From NCBI GenBank assembly GCA_003669605.1, contig QWOP01000058.1, forward strand, positions 1 through 44,865: 44,865 nucleotides of DNA. The letters are read 5' to 3'. This DNA is from Planctomycetota bacterium (GTDB lineage Bacteria > Planctomycetota > Planctomycetia > Pirellulales > UBA1268). Numbering within the stretch: position 1 is the stretch's first letter; every line of letters begins with the position of its first letter. The translations under genes were made by a program, and so were the position numbers. Below the pieces are notes generated by a model. That model did not search any database and had not been told where the DNA came from. It saw nothing but the letters and a program-made list of their open reading frames with translations. Below, in pieces: positions 1-8,286 of this stretch.

Positions 1-1
1 C

Positions 2-127
2 ACGTATCTGAAACTGGCCCGGGAATTCGCTGCCGACGACGAGGTCCGCCAGCGGCTCGATGCCCTCGCGGCAGCCGAGGCGGAGATCATCGCCATCGGT
101 GAACCGCAGGCCCGGATGCATTCCTGA
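2..127 (+). CDS. C-terminal fragment of an unidentified protein
   Basis: An open frame enters from the left edge and ends at a TGA at 125-127, leaving 41 C-terminal residues that are rich in Ala, Glu and Asp and look helical. The start lies outside the window. The next gene begins 14 bases downstream on the same strand, so the two may be co-transcribed. The tail vaguely resembles the last helix of ferritin-like proteins, but this is too weak to assign a family, and no function is claimed. Confidence 0.5.
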   Translation, partial: TYLKLAREFAADDEVRQRLDALAAAEAEIIAIGEPQARMHS

Positions 128-141
128 AGGGACAGAAGCAG

Positions 142-2184
142 ATGGCGGCGAGTCGTTCTCCCCCGACGGCTGGAGTGGCCGGTTTGGAAGCCCCTGCCGG
201 CAGGGGCTTGTCGCTCCACGAATGGATCGCCCTTGGGGCCCTGGCTGCCCTGGTGGCCTGTGGTGTGCAATCCTGGGCCGGCCTGGGCGCGGTGCCCATC
301 CCGGCGCTTGTGGGCATCTGGCCAGCCTGGTATCCAGGCCGGCCCCCGACGATCGCCCAAATACCGCTGGTAGCGATGCTGGTGCTCGGCGGCGTGCTCT
401 TGGTGGGTGATCTGGTGGCGAAAGTCCTCGCCGGCACGTTCGGCTCCGACCTCCTGGCAGGGATGGCGATTGTCACCAGTGTCCTCCTCGGGGAGTGGCT
501 CGCCGGAGTGCTCGTGGTGCTGATGCTCTCCGGTGGCGCGGCGCTAGAGTCGCGGGCGGTGAGCCGGGCCGGCAATGTGCTCCATGCCCTGGCGCGGCGG
601 ATGCCGACGCTCGCCCATCGCCGCACCGCTTTGGGATTGGTCGATATCCCGTTGGCCGAAGTGGCGATCGGCGACCTGCTCGTGGTGCTGCCGCACGAAA
701 TCTGCCCCGTCGACGGGGTCGTCGAGGCGGGGCACGGCTCGATGGACGAAAGTTACCTCACCGGCGAGCCCTACCGGATGGCCAAGGCTCCTGGCTCAGG
801 CGTGCTCTCCGGTGCCATCAACGGCCAAGCGGCGCTTGAGGTCCGCACCACCCGCGTGGCCGCCGACAGCCGCTACGCCAAGATCATGGATGTTCTCCGC
901 GCAAGCGCTGATCGGCGGCCGAGGCTGCAGCGCCTGGCCGATTCCCTCGGTGCCCTCTATACGCCGCTGGCGCTGGTGATCGCCGCGGCGGCCTGGTTTG
1001 CCAGCGGTGAGGCCACCCGTTTCCTGGCGGTGCTCGTCGTCGCCACCCCCTGCCCGCTGCTGATCGCCATTCCGGTGGCGATCATCGGCGCAGTCTCGCT
1101 GGCGGCTCGGCACGGGATCGTGATCCGCGATCCGGCGATCCTCGAACGGCTCGACACCTGCCGGATCGCGATCTTCGACAAGACCGGTACCCTCACCTAC
1201 GGAGCCCCCCAAGTCACCGAGGTGGTGACGCTTGAGGGCGCCCTTCAGGGGGAAGTGCTCCAGGTGGCAGCGAGCTTGGAGGCATATTCCAAACACCCCC
1301 TGGCACTGGCCGTGGTCGAGGCGGCCACCGCCGCGGGGATCACGCTTCTCCCGGTGGAATCGCTGGCAGAGAAACCAGGCCACGGGCTCACCGGCCGCGT
1401 CCATCCCCCGGGCGGCAGACCGGCCCAGGATGTGATGATCACCAGCCGCGGCAAACTTCTGGCCACGGGAGCGACTGCTGCCGACCGACTCCCCGCCGCT
1501 GCCGGCGGACTGGAATGTGTGGTGGTGATCGAGGGCCGCACGTCGGGATTGATCCGTTTCCGCGACGCCCCCCGGCGAGACGGGGCGTCGTTCATCGGCC
1601 ACCTCGGCCCCGCCCACGGCTTACAGCGCGTGATGCTCGTCTCCGGCGACCGCGAGAGCGAGGTCCGGTGGCTTGCCGACCATGTGGGGATTACGGAGGT
1701 CCATGCCAGCGTGCCCCCTGAGGGGAAACTGAGATTTGTCGAGGAGGCCATCCGGATCGCGCCGACACTCTTTGTCGGCGATGGCATCAACGACGCCCCG
1801 GCACTGGCGGCGGCCACCGTGGGAATCGCGATGGGAGCCGCCAGTGACGTCACCAGCGAGGCTGCCGGTGCGGTGATCATGGACTCGTGCTTGGAGCGAG
1901 TTGACGAACTATTCCACATCGGGCGGCGGTTGCGGACGGTGGCGATGCAAAGTGCCGTCGGCGGCATGGCCGCGAGTCTGGTGGGGATGGGGTTTGCCGC
2001 CGCCGGCTGGCTGTCGCCTCCGGCCGGTGCCTTGGTGCAGGAGGCGATCGACGTGGCCGCAGTGCTCAACGCCCTTCGGGTGGCCTGGGATACCGGACCG
2101 CTCTCGGATTACGGCGCCGAGGGGAAGAGTCCGTCGGCGGCGGCGGCTGGGCCCGCGGCGGCCGTTCCGCCGGCCTTGGATTGA
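142..2184 (+). CDS. Heavy-metal-type (P1B-like) P-type ATPase without N-terminal metal-binding domain
   Basis: Inner-membrane ATP-driven cation pump of 680 residues. Hallmarks are visible in order: hydrophobic helices from about residue 25 to 135, the actuator motif TGEP at 207-210, a membrane TPCP motif with Cys304, the phosphorylation motif DKTGTLT at 346-352, and the hinge motif GDGINDAP at 546-553, followed by two C-terminal helices. TPCP instead of CPC or SPC argues against a typical Cu+ or Zn2+ pump; in the P1B classification TPC-type motifs occur in poorly defined subgroups, with Fe, Ni or Co suggested for some. No CxxC HMA domain or His-rich tail precedes the first helix. The ATG at 142 is the first plausible start, with a purine-rich stretch just upstream. 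The last 76 bases overlap the 3' end of the convergent LRAT-like gene. Metal specificity is not decided by the sequence. Confidence 0.92.
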   Translation: MAASRSPPTAGVAGLEAPAGRGLSLHEWIALGALAALVACGVQSWAGLGAVPIPALVGIWPAWYPGRPPTIAQIPLVAMLVLGGVLLVGDLVAKVLAGTFGSDLLAGMAIVTSVLLGEWLAGVLVVLMLSGGAALESRAVSRAGNVLHALARRMPTLAHRRTALGLVDIPLAEVAIGDLLVVLPHEICPVDGVVEAGHGSMDESYLTGEPYRMAKAPGSGVLSGAINGQAALEVRTTRVAADSRYAKIMDVLRASADRRPRLQRLADSLGALYTPLALVIAAAAWFASGEATRFLAVLVVATPCPLLIAIPVAIIGAVSLAARHGIVIRDPAILERLDTCRIAIFDKTGTLTYGAPQVTEVVTLEGALQGEVLQVAASLEAYSKHPLALAVVEAATAAGITLLPVESLAEKPGHGLTGRVHPPGGRPAQDVMITSRGKLLATGATAADRLPAAAGGLECVVVIEGRTSGLIRFRDAPRRDGASFIGHLGPAHGLQRVMLVSGDRESEVRWLADHVGITEVHASVPPEGKLRFVEEAIRIAPTLFVGDGINDAPALAAATVGIAMGAASDVTSEAAGAVIMDSCLERVDELFHIGRRLRTVAMQSAVGGMAASLVGMGFAAAGWLSPPAGALVQEAIDVAAVLNALRVAWDTGPLSDYGAEGKSPSAAAAGPAAAVPPALD

Positions 2185-3002
2185 CCAGCGAAAGAGCCTT
2201 TTTCTGCCGGTACTCCGTCTGCCGGTACTCCGTCTGCCGGTACTCCGTCTGCCGGTACTCCGTCAGATCGCCGGCGCACCCATTCAGCCATCCCCACCGC
2301 GGCCGAACCCCCCAGCCAGACAGCCGCACCGGCCAAGGCTCCGGTGACCATCGCTGCCGGTCCTCCGGCGGCCGTGGCCACAGCACACACCGCGGCGCTG
2401 GTGGCCAGTCCGGCCGATTCGCCCGCCGCCCGGCTCTGGGCCGCTGGCCGGCCGGCCTGATGTGCCGTCCATTCCGCCACCAGAGCCACCCCTTCGGCCG
2501 CGATCGTGGCCGGGAGGAGTGTCCGCAGGCCGAGTCGGACGGTCGTCCCCAGGGCTGTCCGCACCGCCACCCGCTCGGCAGCCCCGACAGCCATCCGGGC
2601 TGCCACGACCGCCGCCACCCGCTCGGCGGCCCCGGCGGCCCGGCCGAGAAGAATCCCCACCTGATGGCTGGAGGGCGCGCCGGTGGCGCACCAGGTGGCA
2701 AAGTGCTCGCAGTTCTCCACCACCGGGCAGTAGCCGTCGCGGCCCACCATCGACAAGGCCCTTGCCGCGACCTCGTCGGACGAGAACCGGGCCGGGGGAT
2801 CGGTGACAAAGCCGACGCGGGAGCCGGAGGCGAATTCCCCCCTTGTTGCCAGGCAGACCCGCCCTCCCTCAAAGATCCGCTCCGGGTCGTCCGGGCGAGC
2901 GTGGACCACCGTGCCGTCCCCCAGATCGATGCCGTGGTGGGTGTAGGTGACGCTCGTTCCCGCAAACGTCCGCTCCGCTGTGATCCTGTCGCCACGTGCC
3001 AT
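2109..3002 (-). CDS. LRAT-family (NlpC/P60 superfamily) acyltransferase or hydrolase-like protein
   Basis: A 297-residue protein with a complete lecithin:retinol acyltransferase (LRAT) active-site signature in residues 1-110. His22 in the THHGI context and His34 have the same 12-residue spacing as the two catalytic His of LRAT, and Cys98 lies in an NCEHF box. Bacterial members are thiol enzymes acting on acyl chains or amide/ester bonds; the substrate here is unknown. Residues from about 115 to 250 are Ala/Gly/Val-rich and may form amphipathic or membrane helices. The C-terminus carries five-residue repeats (ADGVP), encoded by a four-copy 15-bp tandem repeat. The gene lies downstream of the kinase gene on the same strand (163 bases away) and may belong to the sigma/kinase transcription unit. 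Its 3' end runs 76 bases into the convergent ATPase gene, so both reading frames are under constraint there. Confidence 0.8.
   Translation of the reverse strand: MARGDRITAERTFAGTSVTYTHHGIDLGDGTVVHARPDDPERIFEGGRVCLATRGEFASGSRVGFVTDPPARFSSDEVAARALSMVGRDGYCPVVENCEHFATWCATGAPSSHQVGILLGRAAGAAERVAAVVAARMAVGAAERVAVRTALGTTVRLGLRTLLPATIAAEGVALVAEWTAHQAGRPAAQSRAAGESAGLATSAAVCAVATAAGGPAAMVTGALAGAAVWLGGSAAVGMAEWVRRRSDGVPADGVPADGVPADGVPAEKGSFAGQSKAGGTAAAGPAAAADGLFPSAP
2204..2263. repeat. 15-bp perfect tandem repeat, four copies
   Basis: The unit ctgccggtactccgt occurs four times without mismatch. It lies just beyond the ATPase stop and inside the 3' part of the LRAT-like gene, where it encodes repeated ADGVP pentapeptides. 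Fifteen is a multiple of three, so copy-number change would keep the reading frame. Confidence 0.97.
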
Positions 3003-3165
3003 TGGGATCTTCCTGGAGGTGACGGAGACCAGAGGCCGGGGGGGGGAGAACCCGCCGCTTCCGGTAACGAGCCGCTTGCGGTGTCTCTATCAGGGGCTCA
3101 AGCGCGCCAGGCATCCTACGCCGCCGGCGGCCGGCAGGTTCGCTTTGGCCGCCATGGGGCGCATG

Positions 3166-4917
3166 TCAGTCGGCCCGCATCCGCTGCCGGAAATATTTGA
3201 GCCCCGGCACGAAGAAGCAGGCTGCACTGACTAATCCAAAGAGGATGTGGGCGTGGGCGGGCACCAGACACATCACCAGCGCCGTGGCAAACAAGGCGGC
3301 AGCTTGGATGTAAAACGCCCCCGAGAGGACCCCCGCCTTGGCGAAGAACGCCTGCCCGGCCAGGAGGGCAAGCACCGGCGAGAGGGATAAAACGGGCAAT
3401 CGCAACAGCCCCTCCACCCAGAAGAGCATCACGCTGGCGATCACGCTCCCCCCCCAGATGTGGGCGATCTGCCTCTCCACCGCTGTCACCGGTCCGGTGC
3501 GATGCCGCAGTGCCCAGAAGATCGGCGCCCACAGCGCCAGGCCGCCGGCCCAGAGCACGAGATAGGGCCAGCGGGTGGTGATCCCCTGCCAGGCGAGAAC
3601 ATCGGTGGTGACCGACAGCGCCAGCAGCACCACCGAGTGCCACATCCAGAGCAGCCCCCAGTTTTCCAGCACCACCGCATGGTGGGTTTCACTAAACAGC
3701 CGGGCCACCACGTCGGCCAGTCCTCCGCTGCGCGCGGCGACAAGCTCGCCGGCGAGGAAGGCCCGCAGGTCGGCGGCGAGGTTGCCGGCCGAGCGATAGC
3801 GGAGGTCGACCGGCTTTTGCAGGCTTTTCAGCGCGATCAGTTCTAGATCGCGATCGACGCGGCGGTCGATTGAACGGGGCACCGGAGGATCCGATTCGAG
3901 CACCGCCAGCAGCGTGTCCATGGGACTGCTGGCCTGAAACGGCGGCCGCCCGGTGAGCATCTGGTAGAGGATTGCCCCCAGACTCCAGACGTCGCTGGCG
4001 GGGCCGACGTCGCCACGGCTCCCGGCGGCCTGTTCCGGCGACATGTAGCAGGGGGTGCCGAGGATGGCGCCGGTGTGTGTCACGGAACCATCCGCCTCGA
4101 TGCGCTTGGCGAGCCCGAAATCGGAGACCCGCGGAAAACCGTCGGCATCGATGAGAATGTTGGACGGCTTGAGATCGCGATGGAGGACGCCGCGGTCGTG
4201 TGCCACCTGCACCGCTTCGGCGACCTGGGCCAGGAGGGTAGCGGCTTCGCGGGCAGGCATCGGCCCGGCTGCCAGCCGGCGGGCGAGCGTCGTCCCTTCG
4301 ACATACTGCATGGAATAAAAGGGATGGCCGTTGCACTCCCCCACCTCGAACACCGACACGATTCCGGGATGGTCGAGCCGGGCCGCGGCCTCGGCCTCGC
4401 TGCGGAAGCGGATCAGGTCGGCGGCGCTGGCCAGATCGCGGCGGAGGAGCATCTTCACCGCCACGGTGCGGGCCAGGCTCCGCTGCCGCGCGCTGTACAC
4501 CACCCCCATGCCACCACGGCCGATCTCCTCAAGCAGTTCGTAATCCCCAAATGCCGCCGGCAGAGGGGATGATCCAGGGACGAAGCCATCCGTGGCCAGT
4601 CTCGCTGCGAAAGCCTCGGGGTGTTGAGCCGGCCGGCTGCTGGTCCAGGTGCGGTCGTGGTCGAAAGGGAGCGCCGGAGTGAGAATCATCGATTCACTCG
4701 CCACAGCCTCGGTGACGAGGATCGCCCCGAACAGTTCGCGGAGCTGAGGGCCGAGATCGGGATGGGCCAGGGCCAGAGTTTCGAGCCGGCCACGCGACTC
4801 GTTCCCGGTCGATTCGGTGAGGTCTTCAAGCAACTCTGCCAAACGCTCCTCCTGCTCTGTGGAGAGCGGGGTATCGAGAGCGCGGCTGGGGCGACCAACC
4901 GCATCAGTCTTGGCCAT
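3166..4917 (-). CDS. Hanks-type serine/threonine protein kinase with multi-pass C-terminal membrane domain
   Basis: Protein of 583 residues. An N-terminal region of about 120 residues precedes a full eukaryotic-like kinase domain: Gly-rich loop GRGGMGVVYSA near 133-143, catalytic Lys155 (VAVKML), HRDLKPSN with Asp248, DFG at 266-268, an APE-equivalent SPEQ near 293-296 and DVWSLG. All key residues are present, so the kinase should be active. From about residue 410 to the end there are five or six hydrophobic helices instead of the single helix plus PASTA arrangement of PknB. The ATG at 4917 is chosen because GGAGAG lies just upstream; a GTG at 4923 is the alternative. The start overlaps the end of the ECF sigma gene, indicating translational coupling. 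Such ECF-kinase pairs are a known planctomycete arrangement, and the kinase probably modulates the sigma factor or its signal. Confidence 0.95.
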   Translation of the reverse strand: MAKTDAVGRPSRALDTPLSTEQEERLAELLEDLTESTGNESRGRLETLALAHPDLGPQLRELFGAILVTEAVASESMILTPALPFDHDRTWTSSRPAQHPEAFAARLATDGFVPGSSPLPAAFGDYELLEEIGRGGMGVVYSARQRSLARTVAVKMLLRRDLASAADLIRFRSEAEAAARLDHPGIVSVFEVGECNGHPFYSMQYVEGTTLARRLAAGPMPAREAATLLAQVAEAVQVAHDRGVLHRDLKPSNILIDADGFPRVSDFGLAKRIEADGSVTHTGAILGTPCYMSPEQAAGSRGDVGPASDVWSLGAILYQMLTGRPPFQASSPMDTLLAVLESDPPVPRSIDRRVDRDLELIALKSLQKPVDLRYRSAGNLAADLRAFLAGELVAARSGGLADVVARLFSETHHAVVLENWGLLWMWHSVVLLALSVTTDVLAWQGITTRWPYLVLWAGGLALWAPIFWALRHRTGPVTAVERQIAHIWGGSVIASVMLFWVEGLLRLPVLSLSPVLALLAGQAFFAKAGVLSGAFYIQAAALFATALVMCLVPAHAHILFGLVSAACFFVPGLKYFRQRMRAD

Positions 4918-5653
4918 CGGCACTCTCCTCCCCGGCCGAACTGCAGCCGTCGAGCAGGCTCCGCAGTCGGCGCATAGCCCGCAGGTAGCGCATCCCCGCC
5001 GCGGGCTTCGACAGCCCGAGGATTTCAGCCGCCTCGGCGGTGGAGAGGTGTTCGAAGTGCCGCAGGAGAACGATCCGGCGGTCGTCCTCGTCGAGCCGTT
5101 CGACGGCTGCAGCGAAGCGGCGTTCCAACTCGTGCCAGGTCGCGGCGGCCGCCGGAGTCAGTTCCCGGTCGGCCACCTGTGCCATGCCGTCGTCTGTCGA
5201 ATGGTCCGATGCCGATGGGCCGGCCAGCGGCACCTCGCGGTCGAGGCTCCGCGTGGTCGCCACGCGATGGCGCCGGTGGGCGTCGATGAGCCGGTCGCGG
5301 GCCATGTGCCGCAGCCAGATCTGAAACGGCATCGTGGGATTGGCGAGGTAGTCCCCCAAGCGGCGGTTGGCCTCTAGGAGCACATCCTGCACGATGTCAC
5401 TGGCATCGACGCGGCGCTGTATCACCCGGTCCATCCGCCGGTCGATCATCCGCCGGATCGCCTCGCGATGGCGGGAGAGCAGACCGTTGATGGCGTCGTC
5501 GTCGCCGCGCCGGACCCGGTCGAGGAGAATCTCCGTCGGCTGGCCGTCCCGCGGTGGATGGGTGACTGGATCGGAATTGCCGGGGGGGAGAGTCATAAGG
5601 TTTTTGCCGCTCTCTCGTGCAGAGCGGTCTGGAACACTCCGGCCGTAACGCAT
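4904..5653 (-). CDS. ECF-type RNA polymerase sigma factor, planctomycete kinase-linked type
   Basis: A 249-residue sigma-70 family protein. Region 2 is seen at about residues 45-125 (DASDIVQDVLLEANRRLGDY, then a basic segment ARDRLIDAHRR), and region 4 near the C-terminus contains a helix-turn-helix (STAEAAEILGLSKPAAGMRYLR). There is no sigma region 1 or 3, typical of ECF factors. No separate anti-sigma gene follows; instead the gene overlaps the Ser/Thr kinase gene by 14 bases, suggesting control by phosphorylation. The start is uncertain: ATG at 5653 gives the longest frame, and an internal ATG at 5596 (residue 20) would remove a non-conserved leader. Neither has a clear Shine-Dalgarno sequence. 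It is divergent from the S41 protease gene, which may be a target. Confidence 0.93.
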   Translation of the reverse strand: MRYGRSVPDRSARESGKNLMTLPPGNSDPVTHPPRDGQPTEILLDRVRRGDDDAINGLLSRHREAIRRMIDRRMDRVIQRRVDASDIVQDVLLEANRRLGDYLANPTMPFQIWLRHMARDRLIDAHRRHRVATTRSLDREVPLAGPSASDHSTDDGMAQVADRELTPAAAATWHELERRFAAAVERLDEDDRRIVLLRHFEHLSTAEAAEILGLSKPAAGMRYLRAMRRLRSLLDGCSSAGEESADGQD

Positions 5654-5677
5654 TCATCGTACCAACGTGTCGTGCCG

Positions 5678-5735
5678 TTGACCGCCGCCGTTGACCGTAT
5701 GTTTTTTTGACCGGTCAGATTCCGTGATCCATAAT
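5678..5735 (+). promoter_or_regulatory. Sigma-70-like promoter for the S41 protease gene, with TTGACCG repeats
   Basis: A -35 element TTGACC (5707-5712), a 17-base spacer and a -10 element CATAAT (5730-5735) each match the consensus at five of six positions and point to the protease gene about 70 bases downstream. The heptamer TTGACCG occurs three times (5678, 5691, 5707), and the perfect palindrome TGACCGGTCA (5708-5717) covers the -35. A regulator binding here could control both this gene and the divergent sigma/kinase genes; that is inference. Confidence 0.6.
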
Positions 5736-5806
5736 CGCGAGCGGTTGAAGGACAGACCGCTGCATGCCGCCAGGGGACGCGGCCCTCCACCAACGGACTG
5801 CTCTTC

Positions 5807-7894
5807 GTGAACGTCGCCCTCCTACCGGCGCCTTCGGTTTGCAGTCGGCAGACAGTTTTTTCCAGACTGCTGCCGGTCGCAGATCGGCTCCCCCAACCGG
5901 CACGGCTGGGGGGTCGGGTGGCATGGGGGGTTTTATGTGCCTGTGCCGTTCTTGCCGGCGGAGCGCAGCCGCTGGAGGCCCAAGGCCCTCTGCAGAATCA
6001 GTTTCAGGGACCAGCAGCATACGCCGCTCCCTCCCTCCTCTCGGCGCCATTGGGATTCGGACGGTCGGCTGGATCGAGCAGTGCCGCCACGGCAGAAGTT
6101 GCCCCCGAGCCCGATCCGACAACGCTCCCCGACTTGCAACTCAAGGCCATCGCCCCGCTCGCCCCTCCAATTCCACAGGCTGGAGTTCCGCAGGCTGGAG
6201 TTCCGCAGACGCCTGGAGCCCAGTTTGCCCCGCGGAATGTGCCCACCGTGGCCCTGCCAGTCCAGCCGGCGGTGCAGGAAAAGCCCCCCACGCTTGCGGT
6301 GCCGAGCGCGAACCTCACCGGAGGTGATGTCACCGGCCAGGTTTTGGCACTCCAGCAGCAGCAGCGCTGGAGCGACATCGTGGCGGTCTGCGAACCGCTC
6401 GCCCGGCAAGGGACGCTCGTGCCGGCGGTGCACGACGGCTACGACTTGGCAAGGCTGCACTGCGACCTTGTCCGCAGACACTCCGAAGCAGCCTTCCGCC
6501 AGCGGCTTTCCGGCCTCTCAGAGGCTGACGGTCGGCGGCTCCATGCGGAGGTGCTGGCCCGGGTCCGTACCCACCATGTCGATGCCCCCGATTTCGGGCG
6601 GATGGCGGTGCGGGGATGTCGGGCGATGGAGGTGGCGATTGAGCATCCCCTGTTCCTCTCCCTCTACGCCCCCCAAGCGACTCCCCAGCGGCGCGGCGCC
6701 TACCGCGAGCAAGTGGCCCGGCTGACGGCCGGCAGGGCGATTTCCTCGCAGTCCGACGCCGAGACTGTGGCGGCTTGGGTAGCCCGGATCGGCCACACCA
6801 CCCTTGGAATTCCACCGGCGGTGAGTCTCGTGGAGATGACTGCGGCGGCGATGGGGGGCCTCGACGAGTACTCGGCGTTTCTCACCAACGGCCAACTCGA
6901 CGATCTCTACGCCCAGATCGAGGGCAATTTCGTGGGGCTGGGAGTCGAACTGAAATCCGCACCCGATGGCCTGCTGGTGGTCCACGTCATCGCCGGCAGC
7001 CCGGCGGAGCGCGGTGGCATCCGTGGCGGCGACCACCTCGTGGCAGTCGATGGCCGGCCGATCGGTGGCCTGTCGGTGGACGAGTCGGCACAACTCCTTC
7101 AGGGGCCGGAAGGATCGGGGATCACGCTCGATGTTGTCCGGGGAGGAGAATCCCCCCGCCGGATCCCCCTCCGCCGCGAGCAGGTCGAGGTCCCGAGCGT
7201 CGAGGACGTGAGGATCGTCGATCAGGCTTCCGGCATCGCCCATCTGAAGATTTCGTCCTTCCAGAAGACCACCGCCGCCGACCTCGAAGCGGCGCTGCGT
7301 CGGCTCGATGCCGCGGGGATGCGGTCGCTGATCATCGACCTCCGCGGCAACCCCGGCGGCTTGCTCTCTTCGGCAGTCGATGTCGCCGACTTGTTCCTGG
7401 AACGAGGCCTTGTGGTCGCCACGCGGGGCCGCAGCCCCGAAGAAGACTTCAACTACTCTGCCAGTCGAGCAGGCACCTGGCGGATGCCGCTGGTGCTGCT
7501 GATCGACGGCGACTCGGCCAGTTCCAGCGAGATTTTTGCCGGAGCGATCCGCGACCATGCCCGCGGCACGCTGGTGGGCAGCCGTAGTTTCGGCAAGGGT
7601 TCGATCCAGGGGATCTTTCCGATGGATGTCGGAGGCATCGGGTTGCGGCTGACGACGGCCAAGTTCTTCTCTCCCAAGGGGCGGGCCTACAGCCGGGTTG
7701 GGGTTGAGCCCGATCTGCAGGTGCAGGCCACCGCCCGCCCAGTCAGCGGCCCGGGGCAGGCGACAGCCAGCGACGGCCTCGGACTGGCAGTTCCCCCCGC
7801 CGACCCGGCCCTGGAGGCCGCTGTTGAAGCTGCCCGCCGGGCCTCTGTCCGCCAATCCACCCGGCCGAGCGGTCGCACGTCCGCGTCTCGCTGA
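5807..7894 (+). CDS. S41 family C-terminal processing peptidase with PDZ domain
   Basis: Exported serine protease of 695 residues. After a long basic leader a hydrophobic signal segment lies near residues 38-55, ending around PLEA. A low-complexity Pro/Val/Gln linker containing a QAGVP repeat follows, then a helical region. A PDZ domain is at about 368-465 (GLGVELKSAPDG, GSPAERGGIRGGD), and the S41 catalytic domain follows. The catalytic Ser572 in SASSSEI and Lys597 in FGKG are 25 residues apart, the same spacing as in E. coli Tsp and CtpB. The segment between signal and PDZ is longer than in standard CtpA. The start is a GTG at 5807. It sits divergently from the ECF sigma and kinase genes, making it a plausible envelope-stress target. 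It probably cleaves C-terminal tails of periplasmic or outer-membrane proteins. Confidence 0.95.
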   Translation: MNVALLPAPSVCSRQTVFSRLLPVADRLPQPARLGGRVAWGVLCACAVLAGGAQPLEAQGPLQNQFQGPAAYAAPSLLSAPLGFGRSAGSSSAATAEVAPEPDPTTLPDLQLKAIAPLAPPIPQAGVPQAGVPQTPGAQFAPRNVPTVALPVQPAVQEKPPTLAVPSANLTGGDVTGQVLALQQQQRWSDIVAVCEPLARQGTLVPAVHDGYDLARLHCDLVRRHSEAAFRQRLSGLSEADGRRLHAEVLARVRTHHVDAPDFGRMAVRGCRAMEVAIEHPLFLSLYAPQATPQRRGAYREQVARLTAGRAISSQSDAETVAAWVARIGHTTLGIPPAVSLVEMTAAAMGGLDEYSAFLTNGQLDDLYAQIEGNFVGLGVELKSAPDGLLVVHVIAGSPAERGGIRGGDHLVAVDGRPIGGLSVDESAQLLQGPEGSGITLDVVRGGESPRRIPLRREQVEVPSVEDVRIVDQASGIAHLKISSFQKTTAADLEAALRRLDAAGMRSLIIDLRGNPGGLLSSAVDVADLFLERGLVVATRGRSPEEDFNYSASRAGTWRMPLVLLIDGDSASSSEIFAGAIRDHARGTLVGSRSFGKGSIQGIFPMDVGGIGLRLTTAKFFSPKGRAYSRVGVEPDLQVQATARPVSGPGQATASDGLGLAVPPADPALEAAVEAARRASVRQSTRPSGRTSASR

Positions 7895-8286
7895 GCCCCC
7901 GTCCGCACTCCCCGCTGCTTGAACTTCCCCTTCCCGCTGGCTAGGCTGCCCGACAGAGTTTTCAGCCGTGACACCGCACGATTTCTTCTTCTGGCTGCGG
8001 TCCACGTCCCGGCTGCACACGGCGGCTGCAGATCCCCTCTGGATGACATTCATAAAACGGTTCCGGTGGCCAGGGAGGAAGGGCATGGCGGTGCCCAACC
8101 ATCCGGTGTCCCGGATCTGTTGTCATCCCGGCGGGCCGGCAGTTGTCTGTGAGCGGTTTTTTTCCTCGATCCCTCGTGCTGCCTAACCCGCCGTTTCCCT
8201 CGGCGCCTCCCAGCCGCAGTCGGGAACGATGCTCGGCATCGTTCCATGGCGGTCGGACCGGCGTCCCCACGAAGAAGGACCACTCG
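7895..8286. other. Non-coding stretch upstream of glutamine synthetase
   Basis: About 390 bases without a convincing gene. Short open frames here lack family resemblance and any coding bias that stands out. It should hold the transcription end of the protease gene and the promoter of the glutamine synthetase operon. The clear features are the hairpin at 8223-8245 and the ribosome binding site AGAAGGA about ten bases before the ATG at 8287. Confidence 0.6.
8223..8245. promoter_or_regulatory. Perfect inverted repeat upstream of the type III glutamine synthetase gene
   Basis: GGAACGATGC and its exact reverse complement GCATCGTTCC flank a TCG loop, 41 bases before the start codon. It could be an operator for a dimeric regulator or a leader-RNA stem. 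No run of T follows, so it is not an intrinsic terminator. Nitrogen control is a guess from position only. Confidence 0.5.

Noticed and set aside
2181..3200. 339-codon plus-strand frame through the LRAT-like gene
   Set aside because: The opposite strand has a full catalytic triad in the right spacing; this frame has only repeated CRYSV from the 15-bp array and no domain.
6518..8098. 526-codon minus-strand frame opposite the S41 protease
   Set aside because: Composition (Gly/Arg/His/Asp-rich) and lack of motifs mark it as a shadow of the protease frame.
7968..8186. 72-codon frame upstream of glutamine synthetase
   Set aside because: No ribosome binding site, no family resemblance, and it lies in a region expected to hold the promoter.
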